Assembly (NCBI RefSeq): GCF_003572205.1
Contig: NZ_QXNY01000003.1
Coordinates: 248,001-312,000, forward strand
DNA length: 64,000 nucleotides
Origin: Algihabitans albus
GTDB lineage: Bacteria; Pseudomonadota; Alphaproteobacteria; Kiloniellales; DSM-21159
Direction of reading: 5' to 3'
The notes beneath the pieces are model-generated. The model worked only from the letters and a program-made list of their open reading frames with translations. It did no database searches and had not been told where the DNA came from. The position numbers and the translations under genes are program-made. Below are positions 1 through 9,088 of the stretch, piece after piece; position 1 is the first letter of the stretch, and the number at the start of each line of letters is the position of its first letter.

Positions 1-2
1 TC

Positions 3-878
3 GTCATGCGGGCCTGCGGGCTGAGCCAGGTACAGGTGGCCAGACCGGCCCTCTTGCTGGGGGTCGTGGTGACCTTGCTGATGTTCCTGATCACTCTTTA
101 TGTGCTGCCGTTGTCCTTCAGGAGTTTCAAGGACCTGCAGCACGACATTCGAACCAACTACTCTGCGGTTCTGCTGCAAGAGGGGATCTTCACGGAAATC
201 GACGAAAACGTCGTGATCTATGTCGGCCAACGCACAGCGGAGGGCCAGTTGCTGGACGTCCTGGTCCACGACACTCGCGAACCGGCAAATCCCATCACAA
301 TCATGTCCGAGGTCAGCGAGATCACGAGCGGAGAGTTGGGGCCCGTCCTCATTCTCTACCGCGGCCAGAGGCAGCAGTTCGACCGAAGCACCCAAGAGCT
401 TTCAAATCTCAGCTTCGATCGCTATGCGCTGGAATTGGCGGACGAAGGCGGAGAGGAGCAGCGCAGTTGGCGGGAACCGCCGGAGCGCTACCTCCACGAG
501 ATTTTCCGTCCGCCACAGAACTTCCTCGACGAACGCCACCGCGGAGAACTTCTCGCGAACGGTCATCAGCGCCTCGCTTTACCCCTCTACACGCCGGCTC
601 TCGTCCTGTTGGGCGTGGCGCCCTTCCTGGCAGGAGAGTTCAGCCGGCGCGGCTACTGGAAACGAATCCTGCTCGCCGTAGTGATCGTTGCCTTGATTCA
701 GGTTCAGGTTCTCGCGGTGGAGGATATGGTTGCCAACGATCTCAGTCTGTTACCCTTGATCTATGCGAGTATGATTCTGCCGAATCTCCTGATGGTTTGG
801 ATGATTTTTTGGGCCAAACCGGAACGCTGGATCGGCCGCCGCTCAGCGGTGGCGGCGCAAATCTCGACCTCGAAGTGA
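3..878 (+). CDS. lptF: LPS export ABC transporter permease LptF (5' end outside window)
   Basis: Inner-membrane permease of the LptB2FG transporter that extracts lipopolysaccharide and passes it to the periplasmic bridge. The reading frame is open from position 3, so the N-terminal part lies outside the window; about 290 residues from the first visible Met are present, against about 380 expected. The visible part begins in the MRACGLS coupling-helix segment, followed by a membrane helix, the periplasmic jellyroll region (LLQEGIFTEID, VLVHDTREP) and three C-terminal membrane helices (from about residue 190). Family assignment rests on the alphaproteobacterial LptF pattern FKDLQ...LLQEG. LptG, which usually follows, is not seen here; the next gene is a polysaccharide biosynthesis enzyme. 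Confidence 0.88.
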   Translation, partial: VMRACGLSQVQVARPALLLGVVVTLLMFLITLYVLPLSFRSFKDLQHDIRTNYSAVLLQEGIFTEIDENVVIYVGQRTAEGQLLDVLVHDTREPANPITIMSEVSEITSGELGPVLILYRGQRQQFDRSTQELSNLSFDRYALELADEGGEEQRSWREPPERYLHEIFRPPQNFLDERHRGELLANGHQRLALPLYTPALVLLGVAPFLAGEFSRRGYWKRILLAVVIVALIQVQVLAVEDMVANDLSLLPLIYASMILPNLLMVWMIFWAKPERWIGRRSAVAAQISTSK

Positions 879-967
879 TGGTCGCAGGGCCGTATTGCGC
901 GACTGATTTCTATTCTGGTGTTAAAAAAGTTTCGTCACCGCAACTTCACTTCAATCCGTAGAAATCC

Positions 968-2905
968 ATGAGAAAATTCTTGGCCTCAATCTACTTCCGC
1001 CGTGCGAGTCTGGCGCTTTTGCACGACGTTCTGATGGCCGTCACCGCGTTCGTGTTGGCTCTCCTGCTGCGGCTCGGTTTCCAAAGAGCCGAAGACTTGA
1101 CCCAGTGGGATCTCTGGATTTCCGCGGTGATCTTCGGCGTCGTCTCCGGCGCCGTTTTCCTGACGACGGGCCTTTACAGGGGCATCTGGCGCTACGCATC
1201 GCTGAACGACATGCTCGGTATTGTGAGAGCGGCAACGCTCGCCGTGTTGGTGTTCCTGCCGATCACGTTCATGGTCACCCGTCTCGACACCCTGCCCCGC
1301 AGCTCTCTGATCGTCACCTGGCTGCTGCTGATAGCGTTGCTCAGCGGCCCACGCCTGCTCTACCGGTTGCTGAAGGACGGTGGTCTGAACCACGTTCTGG
1401 AGCGCGATACACATCTAAGGGTTCCGGTACTGCTGATCGGTGCTGGCGACTCCGCCGAACTCTTCATCTCGTCGCTGAAACGCGACGCGAACTACGAGGT
1501 TCTGGCAGTCGTGGACGAGAAGGGCCGCCGCGTTGGCCGACGGATCCGCGGCATACCCGTGGTCGGCGATCTCGGAAAACTTCCGGAGATCCTTGCCCAG
1601 ATGACGTCCCAGAGCGGGCGCAGACCTCAGCGCATCATTCTGACGAAGGAACTGCGGCGCGAGCAGATGAACATGCTGCTCGCTCTCGCCGAAGACCACG
1701 GCGTCACGCTCGACCGATTGCCGCAGTTGACCGACTTCAAGCGTTCGCAAGGCAGCGAGCCCTTGTTACCGCAACCGGTCGCGATCGAAGATCTGCTGCG
1801 CCGCCCGCAGATCGTGTTGGATCCCGAACCGGTCCGGCAGATGGTGATCGGCCGCCGAGTTCTAGTGACAGGCGCCGGTGGCTCGATCGGCAGCGAATTG
1901 GTCCGTCAGCTCGCCGCACAGGACCCATCGGAAATCAGTCTCGTGGAGTCCAGCGAGTTCAATCTCTATCGCATGGATCGCGAATTGAGTCGGGATTGGG
2001 TATCGCTGCCACGCATCGCGCACCTCTGTGACGTGCGCGATGCGGCGGCCCTCGAGCGGGTTTTCGCGGACGTGCGCCCCGAACTGGTATTTCACGCGGC
2101 CGCGCTGAAGCATGTTCCGATCGTCGAGGCCCAGCCGGTCGAGGGCGTACTGACGAACGTCTCCGGGACCCGCAACGTCGCCGACGCCTGCAACAGGCAT
2201 GGCGTCGCCATCATGGTCCTGATTTCGACAGACAAGGCAGTCAACCCCAGCAATGTCATGGGCGCAAGCAAACGTCTGTCCGAAAGTTACTGCCAGGCCC
2301 TGGACCTTGAAGCCCGGCGCAGAGGAAGCGGGCCACGCTACGTGACAGTGCGCTTCGGCAATGTGCTGGGCTCGACCGGCTCGGTCGTCCCGCTGTTTCA
2401 GGATCAACTGATGCGCGGCGGACCCTTGACCGTGACCCATCCGGACATGACCCGCTATTTCATGACGGTCGGCGAAGCCGTGCGCCTGGTGCTCCAGTCG
2501 GCTGCGGTCGGGGCCCACCGCCAGTCCGAAGAAGCCGGCAAGATCTACGTCTTGGACATGGGGCGGCCGGTCAAGATCGTGGAACTGGCGGAGCAGATCA
2601 TCCGCCTGTCGGGCAAGCGACCCTACCGCGACGTTGATATCGTCTTCAGCGGCTTGCGGGCCGGTGAAAAGCTTTACGAGGAGTTGTTTCACGACCAGGA
2701 AACGCTCGTCGCGACGGACCAACCAGGCCTGCTGCTCGCCGCTCCGCGAACACTCGATCTAGCGGCGCTCATCAGCGGACTCGACGATCTGCTCGCAGCG
2801 GCGCGAGCTCAAGACGACGCCCAGGTGCAACGGCTCCTGGCGAAACTCGTCCCCGAATGGCATCACAGCGCGGAGATCGTCGAACTACCGCGAAAGGTGC
2901 GCTGA
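968..2905 (+). CDS. Membrane-anchored nucleotide-sugar 4,6-dehydratase (CapD/WbpM/PglF family)
   Basis: Predicted UDP-N-acetylhexosamine 4,6-dehydratase making a 4-keto-6-deoxy sugar for surface glycans. The 645 residues match the long membrane form of the family: four N-terminal membrane helices (about 15-130), a CoA-binding-like Rossmann domain (about 145-260) and a C-terminal SDR domain. The NAD motif VTGAGGSIGSE lies near residues 299-309. The catalytic stretch STDKAVNPSNVMGASK (about 420-435) has Met where ordinary SDRs have Tyr; this is the known signature of long 4,6-dehydratases such as PglF/WbpM, so it is not a defect. It sits 89 bp after lptF on the same strand, consistent with an envelope-polysaccharide role. 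The exact sugar cannot be told from sequence. Confidence 0.87.
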   Translation: MRKFLASIYFRRASLALLHDVLMAVTAFVLALLLRLGFQRAEDLTQWDLWISAVIFGVVSGAVFLTTGLYRGIWRYASLNDMLGIVRAATLAVLVFLPITFMVTRLDTLPRSSLIVTWLLLIALLSGPRLLYRLLKDGGLNHVLERDTHLRVPVLLIGAGDSAELFISSLKRDANYEVLAVVDEKGRRVGRRIRGIPVVGDLGKLPEILAQMTSQSGRRPQRIILTKELRREQMNMLLALAEDHGVTLDRLPQLTDFKRSQGSEPLLPQPVAIEDLLRRPQIVLDPEPVRQMVIGRRVLVTGAGGSIGSELVRQLAAQDPSEISLVESSEFNLYRMDRELSRDWVSLPRIAHLCDVRDAAALERVFADVRPELVFHAAALKHVPIVEAQPVEGVLTNVSGTRNVADACNRHGVAIMVLISTDKAVNPSNVMGASKRLSESYCQALDLEARRRGSGPRYVTVRFGNVLGSTGSVVPLFQDQLMRGGPLTVTHPDMTRYFMTVGEAVRLVLQSAAVGAHRQSEEAGKIYVLDMGRPVKIVELAEQIIRLSGKRPYRDVDIVFSGLRAGEKLYEELFHDQETLVATDQPGLLLAAPRTLDLAALISGLDDLLAAARAQDDAQVQRLLAKLVPEWHHSAEIVELPRKVR

Positions 2906-2923
2906 AGCCGGCACCAAACAGGA

Positions 2924-2945
2924 TAGCGAGCGAATCTTCTCGCTA
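2924..2945. terminator. Possible bidirectional hairpin between convergent genes
   Basis: Perfect 7-bp inverted repeat TAGCGAG / CTCGCTA around an 8-nt loop. It lies between the convergent dehydratase and flavin monooxygenase genes and overlaps the stop codon of the latter. There is no clear T-tract, so termination is only suggested. Confidence 0.3.
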
Positions 2946-4745
2946 GCTGAGATGGTGGACCGGCCCCATGCCCCAGACAGCGATCGGGAGGGCCGCTTGA
3001 CGCGCCTTAAGCTGTAGCGCCAGAAACTGCGAGTAGTGCCGCGACTGGTGCAGGTTGCCGCCATGGAACCATAACCCCTCTTGCTGAGTCGGTTTCCACA
3101 TGTTGCGCTCCTCTCCCTCCCAGGGGCCGGGGTCCTTCGTAGTGCCGGAACCCAGGCCCCAGCATTTGCCGACCCTGTCCGCAACCTCCTGGCTGATCAG
3201 GTCGGCCGCCCAGCCGTTCATGGAGCCGTAGCCGGTGGCGTAGACCACGAGATCGGCCGGCAGTTCCGTACCGTCCTGCAGGACCACAGAGTCCTCGGTC
3301 AGACAAGCGACGTCAGAGCCCGCCTTCAGATGGATCTTGCCGTCGATGATCAGCTGACTGGCACCCACGTCGATGTAGTAACCGGAGCCGCGGCGGAGGT
3401 ACTTCATGAAAAGTCCGCTGCCGTCATCGCCCCAATCCAGCATGAAGCCTACCTTCTCGAGACCGGCATAGAAGTCCGCGTCGAGCTCGCGAATGGTGTC
3501 GTAGATCGGTTTCTGGAAATCGGGCAGCAGCCGGTAGGGGATGGAGGCGAAGATCAGATCGGCCTTCTCCGTGGTGATTCCGTTGGCCAAGGCCTGCTCG
3601 GAGTAGAGCGCCCCGAGTCCGTGCTCCATCAGCGGCTCCGAACGGACGATGTGAGTGGAGGAACGCTGGACCATGGTGACGTCGGCACCCGCCTCCCACA
3701 GGGCGGCACAGATGTCGTGCGCCGAATTGTTGGATCCGATCACCACCACCTTCTTGTCCTTGTAGGCATCCGGTCCCGGATGCTGCGAGGAGTGCTGCTG
3801 TTCGCCCTTGAAGACGTCCTGACCCGGGAAGGCCGGGAGGTTCGGCTTGCCGGACATGCCGGTGGCCAGAACAAGCTGTTTTGGGCGTAGAAGGATATCT
3901 TCGCCATTGCGGCGAACCCGGACCTCCCACTCCTTGCTCGCCTCATTCCAGCTGGCCTGCTCGGCGACGGTGCCGCCCCAGTAGTTTAGTTCCATCACCC
4001 GTGTGTACATCTCCAGCCAGTCGCCGATCTTGTCCTTGGGCGAGAAAACCGGCCAGTTCTCCGGGAAGGGAATGTAGGGGAGGTGGTCGTACCAGACCGG
4101 ATCGTGCAGACAGAGCGACTTGTAGCGTTTCCGCCAGCTGTCCCCCGGACGCTCGTTCTTCTCGATGATGATCGTCGGCACGTTGAGCTGGCGCAGCCGG
4201 GCGCCCAGCGCGATGCCGCCCTGGCCCCCGCCGACGATCACCACATAGGGCTGGGTCTCGCGGCCGAGCTTTGCGTCCTCCTCGGCGCGCTGCTCCGCCC
4301 AGCTCTTGCGCGCCCTGTCGGCGCCGTGCGCGACGCCCTTGGGGCGCGAAGGGCCGCGCCGTTCCTCGTAACCCTTAAGCTCCTTAAGGGTGGTCAGCAG
4401 CGTCCAGATCTTACCGTCGCGGATCCGAATATGACCGTGGCCGCGTCCCGTTCCCGTCTCGAAGTCGATCCAGGCCTGTAGGAATCCACCCCCGTCCTCG
4501 GCATCCTCGCCCGGCGTCATGCTCCAGCCGCGTGGTACGATGTCGGCCAGTTGCGCGCGCAGCATCTCTGCGATTTCCTCACGTCCCTGAAGGGTTCGAA
4601 CGTTCCAGGTGAAGGCCACCAGGTCGCGCCAGTAGCCTTGGGGTTCGAACAGCGCCGCGGCAGCCTCGACATCGCCCTCAGTCAGCGCCGCATCGAGATC
4701 GCCAAGCACTTTGTTCACGGCCAGATTCGGCGTTGTATCCAGCAT
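2943..4745 (-). CDS. FAD/NAD(P)-dependent monooxygenase with N-terminal NTF2-like domain
   Basis: 600-residue flavoprotein of the flavin-containing monooxygenase/Baeyer-Villiger group. Residues about 5-110 look like a SnoaL/NTF2-like fold (DLDAALTEGDVEAAAALF), followed by the FAD dinucleotide motif VIVGGGQGGIALG, the substrate/FAD segment LCLHDPVWYDHLPYIPFP, and a second Rossmann motif VVVIGSNNSAHD for NADPH. An upstream in-frame Met exists at 4862, but the start at 4745 has a proper GGGAGG 6 nt upstream, so I use it. It is a single-gene unit with no obvious partner; the substrate is unknown. Oxygenation of a ketone, amine or sulfide is a family-level expectation, not something visible here. 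Confidence 0.82.
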   Translation of the reverse strand: MLDTTPNLAVNKVLGDLDAALTEGDVEAAAALFEPQGYWRDLVAFTWNVRTLQGREEIAEMLRAQLADIVPRGWSMTPGEDAEDGGGFLQAWIDFETGTGRGHGHIRIRDGKIWTLLTTLKELKGYEERRGPSRPKGVAHGADRARKSWAEQRAEEDAKLGRETQPYVVIVGGGQGGIALGARLRQLNVPTIIIEKNERPGDSWRKRYKSLCLHDPVWYDHLPYIPFPENWPVFSPKDKIGDWLEMYTRVMELNYWGGTVAEQASWNEASKEWEVRVRRNGEDILLRPKQLVLATGMSGKPNLPAFPGQDVFKGEQQHSSQHPGPDAYKDKKVVVIGSNNSAHDICAALWEAGADVTMVQRSSTHIVRSEPLMEHGLGALYSEQALANGITTEKADLIFASIPYRLLPDFQKPIYDTIRELDADFYAGLEKVGFMLDWGDDGSGLFMKYLRRGSGYYIDVGASQLIIDGKIHLKAGSDVACLTEDSVVLQDGTELPADLVVYATGYGSMNGWAADLISQEVADRVGKCWGLGSGTTKDPGPWEGEERNMWKPTQQEGLWFHGGNLHQSRHYSQFLALQLKARQAALPIAVWGMGPVHHLS

Positions 4746-5043
4746 TCGTTCCTCCCGTTTATTCGGTCCGAGGGCGCTTATGCCGCGCCTACTCCCGTAA
4801 TTGAGGCAAGCCCGCCGTCCCTTGTCCAGCAACCTCTCGGGAACCGCCTTCGTATGGAGCAAGTCCGAACCCCAGCCCCTCCCCGCCCTCGACGGTCAGG
4901 AGCGCAAGCAGATCGGAAGGCTCCACGAGGTCGTGCGCGACCCCGGTTCCGTCGTGCGCCAGCCCGATCTTTGGCAAAGACCAGAACTCATAGCAGCGGC
5001 CACCCTTTCCCTCCGCTCTACTGCCGGGAGGCCAAGAGATGTC
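4746..5043. other. Intergenic region, no gene recognised
   Basis: About 300 bases between two minus-strand genes. It should hold the promoter of the flavin monooxygenase. A short minus-strand open frame (4789-4977) has no ribosome binding site or recognisable domain. I see no repeat or RNA gene. Confidence 0.5.
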
Positions 5044-7413
5044 TCAGCCGCCTTTCGCCTGCCGTATGGCGCGCCATACCACCTCAGGCGTCGCCGGCAT
5101 GTCGATACTCTCGAGGCCCAGCGAGCTAAGAGCATCGATGACGGCGTTGATCACCGCCGCCGGAGCGCCGGTCGCGCCGGCCTCGCCGGCCCCCTTCACA
5201 CCGATCGGGTTATGCGGACAGGGAACTTCGTTGAGCGCCGTGTCGAAGTTTGGAAGATCATCGGCACGCGGCAGGCAATAGTCCATATAGGAGGCTGTCA
5301 ACAGCTGGCCGTCGTCGTCGAAGGCGACGCGCTCCAGCAGAGTCTGACCGACTGCCTGGGCGACGCCGCCGTGCAACTGCCCGTCGACGATCATCGGATT
5401 GATGCAACGGCCGACATCATGCACGCCGACCAGCCGATCGACCCTGGTCTTCCCGGTATCCGGATCGATCTCGACCTCGCAGACGAAGACACCATTGGGA
5501 AAGGTGAAATTCGGCGGATCGTAGAAGGTCGTCTCCTCGATGCAGGGCTCCATGGCGTCGAGCGGATAGTTGGCCGGAATGTGAGCGGCCAGCGCCATTT
5601 CGACCCAGCCCAGTTCCCTGTCGGTGCCAGCAACCTTGAAGCTGGCATCCTCGAAGAGGATGTCCTCCTCCGCCGCCTCCAGAAGGTGCGAGGCGATCCG
5701 CTTGCCCTTCTCGATCACCTTGTCGGCGGTTAGCGACAGCGCACCACCGCCCACTGCCATGGAGCGAGACCCGTAGGTGCCCATTCCGAAGGGCACCTGC
5801 GCCGTATCCCCGTGCACGACGTCCACCTGGTCGACCGAAAGTCCGAACTTCTCCGCCACCACCTGAGCGAAGGTGGTCTCGTGCCCTTGGCCGTGGCTGT
5901 GCGCACCGGTGAAGACGGTGACGCCCCCCGTGGGATGGACGCGAACCTTTGCCGCTTCGAATAAACCGGCCCGGCAGCCGAGGGCCGTGACCGCCGCCGA
6001 AGGCGCCGCCCCGGAGGACTCGATCCAACAGGCCAGACCGCGTCCGCGCAACCTCCCAGTCGCTTCGCTGGACTTGCGGCGCGCTTCGAAGCCGCTCCAG
6101 TCAGCCAGTTTCAGGGTCATGTCCAGGCCCCGTTCGAAGGCGCCGCTGTCGTAGACCACCCCGACCGGGGAATGGAACGGAAAGCCGTCCTCGGGAATGA
6201 AGTTGCGCCGCCGGATTTCGGCCGGGTCCAGGCGCATGACGCGGGCCGCCTGGTCGACCACGCGCTCGAGCGCGTACATGCATTCGGATCGGCCAGCACC
6301 GCGATAGGCATCGACCACGGTCGTGTGGGTGAAGACTCCCTGCACGCGCGCGTGAATCGCAGGGGTCCTGTACTGACCCGAGAACATCAGTGCATAGAAG
6401 TAGGTGGGAATCGAGGGGGCGAAGGTCGAGAGATAGGCGCCGAGATTGGCAACGGTATCGACCCGCAGCGCCAGAAAGGTACCGGCTTCGTCGAGAGCCA
6501 GTTCCGCCGTGGTGACATGGTCACGACCATGCGCATCGGTCAGAAAGGCCTCCGTACGCTCCGACGTCCATTTCACCGGTCGGCGGAGTTGCCTAGACGC
6601 CCAAGTGACGAGTGCCTCTTCGGCATAGTGATAGATTTTCGAGCCGAAACCGCCGCCCACGTCCGGCGCCACGATCCGCAACTTGTGCTCCGGGATCTGC
6701 AGTACGAAAGCGCCCATCAGAAGCCGGATCACGTGGGGATTCTGGCTGGTCATGTAGAGCGTATAGGAGTCGCTGTTGCCGTCGTAGACCGCGTTGGCCG
6801 CGCGCGGCTCCATTGGATTGGGGACGACGCGGTTGTTGATCAGTTCGACCTTGGCGGTCTTGTGAGCTTGAGCAAAGGCCGCTTGGACCGCCTGCGCATC
6901 GCCGATCTCCCAGTCGTAGCAGAGGTTGGACTCGAACTCCTCGTGGACCTTCACTGCGCCCTCGGCGAGGGCAGCAATCGGAGCGCTGACTGCCGGCAGA
7001 GGTTCGTAGTCGACCTCGATCGCATCGAGCGCCGCTCGCACCTCCGCCAAGCTTCCGCCCACGACCATGGCCACACTGTCGCCGACATGACGCACCTTGT
7101 CCTTGACCAGTAGAGGGTGAAGAGGCTCGCGCATCGGCTGGCCGTGCCGGTCGGTGACGCCCCAGCCGCATGGCAGCCCACCCACGCCAGCCGCGGCGAT
7201 ATCCTCCCCCGTGAAAACCGCCAGGATGCCCGGCATGGCCCGGGCGACCTCCGCATCCAGCGAGACGATCCGCGCATGCGCAATCGGTGAGCGCAGAATC
7301 ATGGCATAGCTCTGGCGCGGTAGGACGATATCGTCCGTGTAGCGTCCTTCGCCACGCAGGAAGCGCTCGTCCTCTTTCCGCTTGACCGATACTCCGATGG
7401 CTCCTTCCGGCAT
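5044..7413 (-). CDS. Xanthine dehydrogenase/CO dehydrogenase-family molybdopterin-binding large subunit, form II type
   Basis: 789-residue catalytic subunit of a molybdenum hydroxylase, which oxidises a substrate using water-derived oxygen at a Mo-cofactor. N-terminal a/b hammerhead domain ([13 protein letters not shown]), MoCo-binding segments (GGGFGSK, RGAGRSE, GQGHET), and the conserved Glu near the C-terminus in GVKGAGEAG. The active-site loop reads AYRGAGR (369-375), which is the form II pattern; true CO dehydrogenase (form I) has AYxCSFR, so CO oxidation is unlikely. The iron-sulfur and FAD subunits normally encoded next to it are absent from the neighbourhood. The start has GGGAGG 8 nt upstream. 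It lies only 22 bp past the terminator that follows bioY, so its own promoter is not obvious. Substrate unknown. Confidence 0.86.
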   Translation of the reverse strand: MPEGAIGVSVKRKEDERFLRGEGRYTDDIVLPRQSYAMILRSPIAHARIVSLDAEVARAMPGILAVFTGEDIAAAGVGGLPCGWGVTDRHGQPMREPLHPLLVKDKVRHVGDSVAMVVGGSLAEVRAALDAIEVDYEPLPAVSAPIAALAEGAVKVHEEFESNLCYDWEIGDAQAVQAAFAQAHKTAKVELINNRVVPNPMEPRAANAVYDGNSDSYTLYMTSQNPHVIRLLMGAFVLQIPEHKLRIVAPDVGGGFGSKIYHYAEEALVTWASRQLRRPVKWTSERTEAFLTDAHGRDHVTTAELALDEAGTFLALRVDTVANLGAYLSTFAPSIPTYFYALMFSGQYRTPAIHARVQGVFTHTTVVDAYRGAGRSECMYALERVVDQAARVMRLDPAEIRRRNFIPEDGFPFHSPVGVVYDSGAFERGLDMTLKLADWSGFEARRKSSEATGRLRGRGLACWIESSGAAPSAAVTALGCRAGLFEAAKVRVHPTGGVTVFTGAHSHGQGHETTFAQVVAEKFGLSVDQVDVVHGDTAQVPFGMGTYGSRSMAVGGGALSLTADKVIEKGKRIASHLLEAAEEDILFEDASFKVAGTDRELGWVEMALAAHIPANYPLDAMEPCIEETTFYDPPNFTFPNGVFVCEVEIDPDTGKTRVDRLVGVHDVGRCINPMIVDGQLHGGVAQAVGQTLLERVAFDDDGQLLTASYMDYCLPRADDLPNFDTALNEVPCPHNPIGVKGAGEAGATGAPAAVINAVIDALSSLGLESIDMPATPEVVWRAIRQAKGG

Positions 7414-7435
7414 TGCCTTCGCCTCCCGAGGTCAC

Positions 7436-7468
7436 AAAGAAAAAGGGCGGAACCGCATGGTCCCGCCC
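7436..7468 (-). terminator. Rho-independent terminator after bioY
   Basis: Read on the minus strand this is a GC-rich stem (GGGCGG-ACC pairing with GGT-CCGCCC with one internal mismatch, 4-nt loop) followed by a TTTTTCTTT tract. It begins 12 bp after the bioY stop codon, and so ends the pxp-bioY operon before the molybdenum hydroxylase gene. Confidence 0.75.
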
Positions 7469-7480
7469 CTCAAGGATTCA

Positions 7481-8083
7481 TCAGGTTCCGGCATCCCGCC
7501 GTAACCGTGTCCAGACAAAGGGCAGCAGGGCCGTCACCAAGGCGATCTTCAGCACCTCCCCCGCCAGGAAAGGCAAGAGGCCGACAGAGATTGCCTGTTC
7601 GACACCGATCAAAGCCGCCAGATAGCCGACACCGCAGAGAAAGAGCAGGCTGTTGCCGAGCAGCATGGCGGCGAAGCTGCCGAGCAGGCTGCGGTCCCAG
7701 CCGCGCTCCGCGAGCCGGCCGACGACCAGCGCGGCGACGAGAAAGCCCAAGAGATAGCCGCCGGTCGGTCCCGTCATGTAAGCGAAGCCGGCTCCGCCAG
7801 CGAACACCGGCAGTCCCACGGCCCCTTGGAGCAGGTAAGTCAGCACGCCGGCACCCGCCAACCGCCAACCCAGCGCGGCGCCTAGAGCCAAAACGACCCC
7901 AGTCTGAAGCGTCATGGGAACCGGCCAGAACGGCACCTGGATCTTGGCGCTGATGGTCAACAGCAGCGACCCGGCAAGCACGAGTAAGATGCTCCGCAAG
8001 AACCGATTGCCGCCCGTCACCGGCCAGACGGTACCGACGACCGTAGAAGGGTTTCGTATTATGGAATCACGCAAAAGCGTCAT
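7481..8083 (-). CDS. bioY: Biotin transporter substrate-binding membrane subunit BioY
   Basis: S-component of the energy-coupling-factor biotin importer, about six membrane helices, 200 residues as usual. Hallmarks are the early helix segment KIQVPFWPVPMTLQT and the TGPTGGYLLGF motif characteristic of BioY. No EcfA/EcfT genes are nearby, so it must either work alone, as some BioY proteins do, or borrow an energising module. It is the last gene of the pxp/biotin carboxylase operon, 36 bp after pxpC, and is followed by a strong terminator. Co-transcription with a biotin carboxylase and biotin carrier suggests it supplies their cofactor. Confidence 0.92.
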   Translation of the reverse strand: MTLLRDSIIRNPSTVVGTVWPVTGGNRFLRSILLVLAGSLLLTISAKIQVPFWPVPMTLQTGVVLALGAALGWRLAGAGVLTYLLQGAVGLPVFAGGAGFAYMTGPTGGYLLGFLVAALVVGRLAERGWDRSLLGSFAAMLLGNSLLFLCGVGYLAALIGVEQAISVGLLPFLAGEVLKIALVTALLPFVWTRLRRDAGT

Positions 8084-8119
8084 GACGTCATGTCTCCAGT
8101 CGCTCTATCCGTCACGGGG

Positions 8120-9088
8120 TCACGCCAGTTCAGCGCGCAGTCGCTCGACCAGCCGTTGCCGATCGTGACGGGCCGTCAGCGCGGCGTCCATGTCCACCTT
8201 CAGGAAGCGCGTCGGCATGTTCGGCTGCATCTGCCCGATCAGGTCCATGTCGGCCGAGATCACCGTCCCGAGCATGAAGTAGCCACCGCCCGAGACGGCA
8301 TCGCGATGCAGGATGATCGGCTCGGTTCCACCAGGCACCTGGATCGACCCATAGGGATAACAGGCATCGGTGATGTTGGAGGGATCGGACCCGGCACCGA
8401 AAGGCTGATCGCGTTCGACGAAGTCCAGCGCAGTGCCTCCGCGGAAGCGATAGCCCATGCGGTCGCACTCCGGCGCCACCGTCCAGGTGTCGTCGAAGAA
8501 GGACTTTTGGCTCGTCTCCTGAATACGGTGCCAATAGAGTCCCGGAATGACCCGCAACTCCACCGGGCTGCCGGGACCGCGGCGCAGCGCCTTCGGAACG
8601 CTTAAGCCTTCTTTTCCGCCGCCTTCGCCGACCGGCAGGTCATCGCCCGGCTGAATCGCACGCCCCTCGATGCCGCCCAGAGCACCGATCGCATAGGTCG
8701 AGCGGCTGCCCAGCATCGGCGGCGTATCGATACCACCTGCCACCGCGATGTAAGCGCGCGCACCGGACCGGAGATAGTCGAAGGCAAGCGTCTGACCAGC
8801 CTTCACCGGGAAGGAGGTCCAGGTCGGTCGCGGATCGCCATCGAGCTTGGGGGGTAGCTCCGCACCGGTCACGGCGACGATGGCATCGCGTGTAAACTGC
8901 AATTGCGGGCCGAGAAAAACAGCCTCCAAACAGGCAGCGCCCTCCTCATTTCCAACAAGCAGGTTGGCGCTCATCAGAGACAGACGGTCCATGGCGCCGG
9001 ACATGGGAATTCCAAGATGGTAGTAACCCGGCCGGCCAAGATCCTGGATCGTCGTCGCGAGGCCCGGGTGGATCACTTTGATCGTCAC
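8120..9088 (-). CDS. pxpC: 5-oxoprolinase subunit C / biotin-dependent carboxyltransferase family (PxpC, KipA)
   Basis: 322 residues of the KipA/allophanate-hydrolase-subunit-2 family, homologous to the C-terminal half of the carboxyltransferase domain of urea carboxylase. Recognisable segments include IQDLGRPGYYHLGIPMSGAMD at the N-terminus, NLLVGNEEGAACLE and MGYRFRGG. It starts with GTG, and the GTGA overlaps the pxpB stop by 4 bp, so the two are translationally coupled and form the PxpBC pair. In Escherichia coli PxpABC is an ATP-dependent 5-oxoprolinase; here the operon also carries biotin carboxylase and carrier genes, so a biotin-dependent carboxylation of a lactam or amide is possible. 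Confidence 0.88.
   Translation of the reverse strand: MTIKVIHPGLATTIQDLGRPGYYHLGIPMSGAMDRLSLMSANLLVGNEEGAACLEAVFLGPQLQFTRDAIVAVTGAELPPKLDGDPRPTWTSFPVKAGQTLAFDYLRSGARAYIAVAGGIDTPPMLGSRSTYAIGALGGIEGRAIQPGDDLPVGEGGGKEGLSVPKALRRGPGSPVELRVIPGLYWHRIQETSQKSFFDDTWTVAPECDRMGYRFRGGTALDFVERDQPFGAGSDPSNITDACYPYGSIQVPGGTEPIILHRDAVSGGGYFMLGTVISADMDLIGQMQPNMPTRFLKVDMDAALTARHDRQRLVERLRAELA

Noticed and set aside
968-2905. Loss of the SDR catalytic Tyr in the nucleotide-sugar enzyme
   Set aside because: Met at this place (NVMGASK) is the normal signature of long UDP-sugar 4,6-dehydratases, so it is not an anomaly.
4789-4977. 62-residue minus-strand open frame
   Set aside because: No ribosome binding site, no recognisable domain, and it lies in a normal promoter region.
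5044-7413. Aerobic carbon monoxide dehydrogenase CoxL
   Set aside because: The active-site loop is AYRGAGR, not the AYxCSFR motif of form I enzymes, and coxS/coxM are absent.
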